Part shown: positions 60,243 to 64,000 of the stretch, piece after piece | Numbering within the stretch: position 1 is the first letter of the stretch | Layout: each line of letters starts with the position of its first letter | Source: Micromonospora sp. NBC_01813 | GTDB taxonomy: Bacteria; Actinomycetota; Actinomycetes; Mycobacteriales; Micromonosporaceae | NCBI RefSeq assembly: GCF_035917335.1 | Contig: NZ_CP109067.1 | Coordinates: 4,773,001 to 4,837,000 of the forward strand | Reading direction: 5' to 3' | Length of the DNA: 64,000 bases | Notes under the pieces: model-generated | The model's input: only the letters and a program-made list of their open reading frames with translations | Database searches by the model: none | Told to the model about the DNA's origin: nothing | Program-made: the position numbers and the translations under genes

Positions 60243-60470
60243 CGCGGATCCTTCCCGAAGGTCGGCCTTTATTTACCGCGACGAATGGAATAGTGCCTTC
60301 GGGTGCGTCAGCAAGTCGTGTTCGCCGTGGGCGTTGCGCCTACGCCGTCGCCGCCCGGGGCAGGGTTCGTGGTAGGTCACCGCTGCGGCGAGGCGGTGCC
60401 CGCCCATGGTGCGCGGTGTCGCGTGGGCTTGGCCTGTCATCGGCCCGCTCGCGGTGATTGGCGTTGCCGG

Positions 60471-60513
60471 CACGGCCGGACGGCACCACCAGATGTGGTG
60501 CCGTCCGGCCGTG
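60471..60513 (-). terminator. 19-bp perfect hairpin
   Basis: CACGGCCGGACGGCACCAC-CAGAT-GTGGTGCCGTCCGGCCGTG, the longest uninterrupted stem in the window, immediately after the stop of the 123-residue minus-strand gene. An I-shaped actinomycete terminator. Confidence 0.75.
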
Positions 60514-60515
60514 TG

Positions 60516-60887
60516 TCACTGCGGGGCGATGGTGTTGCGGTAGGCGCTCAGGGTCTCGATGAGCCAGTGGTGCGCGTCGGCGTGCCGGGCGGCGAGCAGG
60601 TCGAGGTCCCCTCCGGTGGATCGCAGTTCGCCGCTGGAGTTGCAGGCCACGCCGGCGTCGAGCGTGGCGGTGACACGGGTGAGGATGCCGGCGGTGGATG
60701 CGATCCGCCGGCGCAGGTTCTGCTCGAGGTCCGACAGCCGCAGCGCGGCGTCGAGGATGAGGGCGACCAGGTGCCCTTCGGCGCTGTCCTCGGTGTGGCG
60801 GCGGCGCAGGGTGTCGGGGTCGGTTTCCGGCCCGAGGACGGGTCCGAGCATGTGGGCGATCAGGTTGGTGGCGGCGGGAGTCAGCAT
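60516..60887 (-). CDS. Helical protein of unknown function
   Basis: 123 residues, ATG with GGAG about 7 bases upstream. Helical throughout ('LVALILDAALRLSDLEQNLR', 'LDLLAARHADAHHWLIETL'), with one cysteine and no membrane segment. No family recognised. The 19-bp hairpin 3 bases past its stop suggests it ends a transcript. Confidence 0.6.
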   Translation of the reverse strand: MLTPAATNLIAHMLGPVLGPETDPDTLRRRHTEDSAEGHLVALILDAALRLSDLEQNLRRRIASTAGILTRVTATLDAGVACNSSGELRSTGGDLDLLAARHADAHHWLIETLSAYRNTIAPQ

Positions 60888-61011
60888 GCGGGTTCTCCGA
60901 ACTGGTGGCGGTACTGGGAGACGTGCCCCGGCGGGTGGCGGATGGGCCGAGCGGGTGCCGGTCGTGACGCCGGCCCGGGTCCTGCGAGCGTCGGCTCGAC
61001 GGTGGAGGTGG

Positions 61012-62142
61012 CTAGGCGGCCAGACCGGCCGCGGTGCGGCAGTGTGAGGTGGTGCGACGCTCGGCGGCGGTGTCGTAGGCGTCGCGGTACACGGCGATCG
61101 CCTCCTGCCGCCGGAGGTGGTCGAGGTCTTCCCAGTGGGGCGCGTGCCCGCCGGTGGCCTCGCGGTAGAGGTCGGCGGCGCCGTTTGGGTCGGGTTCGGG
61201 CAGCCGGGGTAGCAGGTCCAGGACGCGGGGGTCGCCGTCGTGAATGCCGGCGAGCAGCGTGCGGGCCGTCGTGGTCACGTCACCGGTGGAGCGGCCACCA
61301 ACGGTGTCCTGTGCCCACCAGTCGGCTGCGTTCGTCCCGTCGCGGTTGCCGGCCGCGGCGAGGTCGGTGAGCACCGCGTTCCACGAGCCGGCGGATGCCG
61401 CCGTCTGACCGGTGGTGGCGGGCGGCGGCGAGGGGGGCTGCTCGCTGCTGGCACGTATCCGGGTGTCTGCCGCCGTGGGATCGGTGGACAGGACGCGGGC
61501 GCCGCCGTGGTCGGCGACCCAGGCCAGCCATCGACTGGCGTAGCCGCCGACGGGTGGGAGGGCTGGGCACGGCGTGGGGTGGCTGGTGGCGTGCCGGTGC
61601 AGCCAGGCGGCTAGGGCGCGGCAGCGGTCCGGGTCGAGGTGACCGGGGACAAGGCCGCTGAACTGGTACGGCAACGGGTGACCGGCGTAGGCCAGTGCGA
61701 CGACGTGGTGTTGGACGGTGGTGGCGTCGAGCCAGCAGCCACGTCCGGCGGGCACCGCGATCGGTGTCCCGGCCGGGTCCGGGCCGCCGGTGCGCCAGCC
61801 GCAGCCGCCAGTGGCCGCGGTGGCGGCGCAGTCGATCAGCCCGCGGCTGTCGGCGATGACCGGCCCGCCGGCGAGCAGGGTCACCCCGATCGCGGTGCCG
61901 GTGATGCGGCAGGGGTGCCGCACCGGCCGGGCGAGTAGGCCCGCCACGGCGGGTGCGGCGGTGGTGTCCGGGTCGACCGGCCAGGCCCGGCCCGGCTGGC
62001 CGAGGAGGGTGGTGGGGCACAGCGGCCGGCCGTCTGCGTGCCGGAACGCGGGCACCGTGCCGCGCCGGGGCCTGGTCGCGGTGGTGGGCCGGGCGATGGC
62101 CGGTTGCCCGCATTCGGGGCAGGACAGTGCAGGAGTGGGCAT
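61012..62142 (-). CDS. Accessory protein with N-terminal zinc-finger-like CxxC
   Basis: 376 residues from an ATG with GGAAGGA upstream; the longer frame is low-complexity shadow. It opens with 'LSCPECGQPAIARP', a CxxC knuckle with a further Cys at 'GRPLCPTTLL'. The middle is Trp/Ala-rich ('GYASRWLAWVADHGGARVLS') and the end is helical ('YREATGGHAPHWEDLDHLRR'). Possibly a nucleic-acid-binding protein of plasmids or integrative elements; function unknown. Confidence 0.6.
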   Translation of the reverse strand: MPTPALSCPECGQPAIARPTTATRPRRGTVPAFRHADGRPLCPTTLLGQPGRAWPVDPDTTAAPAVAGLLARPVRHPCRITGTAIGVTLLAGGPVIADSRGLIDCAATAATGGCGWRTGGPDPAGTPIAVPAGRGCWLDATTVQHHVVALAYAGHPLPYQFSGLVPGHLDPDRCRALAAWLHRHATSHPTPCPALPPVGGYASRWLAWVADHGGARVLSTDPTAADTRIRASSEQPPSPPPATTGQTAASAGSWNAVLTDLAAAGNRDGTNAADWWAQDTVGGRSTGDVTTTARTLLAGIHDGDPRVLDLLPRLPEPDPNGAADLYREATGGHAPHWEDLDHLRRQEAIAVYRDAYDTAAERRTTSHCRTAAGLAA

Positions 62143-62176
62143 CGGCGGGTTCCTTCCCGACAAGGGGTGTCGCTGG

Positions 62177-62254
62177 GGCGGCGGCCCGCCGGCCGGGCGC
62201 GGTGCGCGCTGCCGTGTGGCGGCGCGGATCCGTACCCGGCGGGCGGGCCGCCGC
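62177..62254 (-). terminator. 21-bp inverted repeat with one mismatch
   Basis: Arms at 62177-62197 and 62234-62254 pair at 20 of 21 positions around a 36-base loop, in the 367-base gap between the DUF4314 and zinc-finger genes. The rest of that gap shows no gene. It could be a terminator or a 5' leader structure. Confidence 0.5.
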
Positions 62255-62508
62255 CACGACAGCGGTGGCTGGAAGCTCTGGTGGTGGTCAGGTGGGCTGT
62301 TGGCCAGCCGCCGCGAGGCGGGAGCACGCGACGGTGTGCGGGTTCGCATCTGGTCAGGTGGTGGCGCAGCCGGCCGGTCAGCGAGCGCGATGGTGTCTCC
62401 GTCGACGGTCGCCTACAAGACGGGCCCGCTGGTGGGCGGCATCTGGTCGGGGTGGCGGCCGGCAGCGCCCCCCACTTCGGCTGTGTGTGCCGCCAGGGTG
62501 GACGCCGA

Positions 62509-63204
62509 TCAGGCAGGCGATGCTCTCCTCCGCGGTGTCCGGGTTGTGGCCTCGGGGTTCGGGGTGAGTAGGCGGATGCGGTCTCCGGCGTCGAGGAGCA
62601 TGGCCAGGCAGGAGCCGCTGTCCCACTCGATCGACACCGTGCTGGACTCTCGCTGGTCGAAGGCCACCGTTCCCTGGTCGCCGGGGCGCAGCCGGGTGTG
62701 CGGGTCGTTGGTGTGTTCGAGCGCGACGCGGTCACCTTGGTGGTATCGCCCGCCGGTCGGCGCCGGTCCCGTGTTCGCATTGAGCGGGTGCTGGCTGTGC
62801 GGCAGCCACCGGTCGTGGACGGTGGCCTCGTACACCCGGACCGTCTGTGCCTCGGCGTCGAGCAGGTACATCCATCCGGTGTCGCCGTAGGGTGCGTCCG
62901 TGGCGACGTGGCCACGAACCACCAGATCACGAACCACCAGTTGCTCGGTGGCCAACGCGTGTCCGACACCGGCGACGGCGACGGTGGCTGCCGGTGGCCG
63001 GTGGTGCTGGCAGGTCGGGCACAGGCGGTGCCAGTGGTGGCTGAGCAGGGCCGTCACCGTGGCGATGGTGTCTCGGCCGAAGTGGTCCGCCCAGATGGTG
63101 CGTAGGGCGGCCACCGTGTCGGTGGGAGCTCCCGTCCAGTGCAGGTAGCGGGCGGTGAACGTGCCGTCGGCGGTGATCGCGCCGACGAGTGCGGACTCGG
63201 ACAT
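62509..63204 (-). CDS. DUF4314-domain protein
   Basis: 231 residues from an ATG with GAGAGGAAA upstream. The C-terminal 70 residues ('GDRVALEHTNDPHTRLRPGD' onward, 'VSIEWDSGSCLAML') are a DUF4314 domain, an SH3-like module found on phages and plasmids. The N-terminal half ('ITADGTFTARYLHWTGAPTD', a His/Cys stretch near 'CPTCQHH') is separate and unrecognised. The fusion suggests a two-part binding protein. Confidence 0.7.
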   Translation of the reverse strand: MSESALVGAITADGTFTARYLHWTGAPTDTVAALRTIWADHFGRDTIATVTALLSHHWHRLCPTCQHHRPPAATVAVAGVGHALATEQLVVRDLVVRGHVATDAPYGDTGWMYLLDAEAQTVRVYEATVHDRWLPHSQHPLNANTGPAPTGGRYHQGDRVALEHTNDPHTRLRPGDQGTVAFDQRESSTVSIEWDSGSCLAMLLDAGDRIRLLTPNPEATTRTPRRRASPA

Positions 63205-63295
63205 GGCTGTTTCCTCTCTTTGGATGGTGTGCCGCCGGGGCGACGCCGCACTCCGGACGGCTGCGGTGTGGACGGCGGCGGCGGCGGTATGGTGC

Positions 63296-63976
63296 TCAGT
63301 CCCGTGTCGGCAGCAGGTCGGCGGCGGTGACCCGCCGTGGGTGGCGGTACAGCGGGGTGTCGGCGGCTTCGGCGTCGCTGACGTCACCGGTGAAGGGTTT
63401 GTTGGCTTTCAGCAGGCGTGTGGCGGCTTTGCGCAGTGCGTCCGCCGATGCTGTGGTCGAGTGCTCGATCTCCCACAGCCCTTGAACGAGGGTGCGGCGG
63501 ATGTGTTCGAGGTGGTCGTGTTCCTTCTGAAGCCGCGCCCAGCTGCGCCCTTGGGCGAGGGCGACGTCGTCAAGGTCCTGGCTGCGGGTGTCGGCGGGGA
63601 TCAACGCGATCGCGGCGTCGAGTAGGCGGTGGGCGTCGATGCGTTCGTGGTCGGCGCGGATCCGCTCCCGGATGGCGATGTCGTGGTAGTGCTCGACGAC
63701 GTCGGCGGTGGTGGTGGGTCCCTCTTGACGGGGGACACCGTCCCAGCCGTGGTCGTACCAGGCGCTCAGCCAGTCGAGCAGTTCACGGACCTGCGCCCGG
63801 GTCGCCAGCACTGACCGGGATGAGGACTGGAAGTAGCTGCGGTGTCCGACGGCCAGGACGAGGTCATCGGACAGGGGCGGATGGTGGCGGGGGCCGACGG
63901 TCAGCATGCTGTTGCCGACGTTGTGGAGCTCGAATCTGCTGGTGCTGGCGCGGCCGAGAATCCGGTCGGTGGCCAT
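63296..63976 (-). CDS. Accessory protein of unknown function
   Basis: 226 residues, ATG with GGGAAGGA upstream. The N-terminal 90 residues are mixed, with 'DDLVLAVGHRSYFQSSS' and 'VRELLDWLSAWYDHGWDG'. The rest is long helices rich in Arg/Glu/His ('RIRADHERIDAHRLLDAAIA', 'RLQKEHDHLEHIRRTLVQGL'), a likely coiled coil. No family recognised. First gene of the visible minus-strand block; the promoter is beyond the window. Confidence 0.6.
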   Translation of the reverse strand: MATDRILGRASTSRFELHNVGNSMLTVGPRHHPPLSDDLVLAVGHRSYFQSSSRSVLATRAQVRELLDWLSAWYDHGWDGVPRQEGPTTTADVVEHYHDIAIRERIRADHERIDAHRLLDAAIALIPADTRSQDLDDVALAQGRSWARLQKEHDHLEHIRRTLVQGLWEIEHSTTASADALRKAATRLLKANKPFTGDVSDAEAADTPLYRHPRRVTAADLLPTRD

Positions 63977-64000
63977 CGTGGTCCTTCCCTGGACTGGGTG

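Noticed and set aside
60273-60473. 66-codon minus-strand frame
   Set aside because: No ribosome site, Arg-rich composition and no neighbours coupled to it.
1-64000. CRISPR arrays
   Set aside because: No set of regularly spaced short repeats was seen on reading the window.

Overview
The DNA is very GC-rich, uses GTG starts freely, packs genes with 4-base start/stop overlaps, and carries families typical of filamentous actinomycetes: DUF2637, BTAD regulators, a monoderm Tad/Flp pilus locus, DUF6907 and DUF4314. A Micromonosporaceae-like actinomycete is the best guess, but this is inference from gene content, not a database match.

Layout. 1-0.7 kb holds the end of an MFS exporter gene, then tRNA-Ser(GCU) and tRNA-Arg(ACG). 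1.1-30.1 kb, directly after tRNA-Arg, is a defence island with two large systems. The first (1149-9039, minus strand) is a pPIWI_RE cassette: a REase-fold pPIWI_RE_Y protein, a DinG/XPD-like helicase with a pPIWI_RE_Z region and four candidate Fe-S cysteines, the pPIWI_RE protein, and a small transglutaminase-like putative cysteine protease. A divergent XRE/ImmA metallopeptidase regulator (9536-10618) follows. The second system (11366-30067, plus strand) is DISARM/Druantia-like: a Ser/Thr kinase, a SNF2 helicase (DrmD-like), a giant adenine methyltransferase (DrmMI-like), a 2236-residue DEAD helicase with DUF1998 and nuclease-like C-terminal regions, and a RelE-UvrD fusion. The last four genes are joined by 4-base overlaps.

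30.1-32 kb carries a transposase remnant, a DUF6907 gene and two small winged-helix regulators. 32.2-44.1 kb is one long operon for a Tad/Flp pilus or related secretion machine: lipoprotein, secreted protein, SAF protein, TadZ, TadA, TadB, TadC, Flp pilin and three TadE/G-like pseudopilins. It ends with a membrane-spanning LysM-BTAD regulator and a DUF2637 protein. No prepilin peptidase or outer-membrane secretin gene is present.

44.4-51.9 kb is a loose collection of small accessory genes: two HEPN-type proteins with RX4H motifs, a YaaC-like protein, and DUF1963, UPF0158, DUF4279 and HEAT-like proteins that resemble immunity or stress genes. 52.4-64 kb is a minus-strand block of actinomycete accessory genes, nearly all with a strong GGAAGGA-type ribosome site. 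Several of its intergenic gaps hold long GC hairpins. Its core is a MoxR ATPase followed by a VWA protein that also has an HEXXH motif. An IS5-family element (53468-54414) interrupts a decayed gene there. All functional statements are family-level inferences from motifs I could read; no searches were run.
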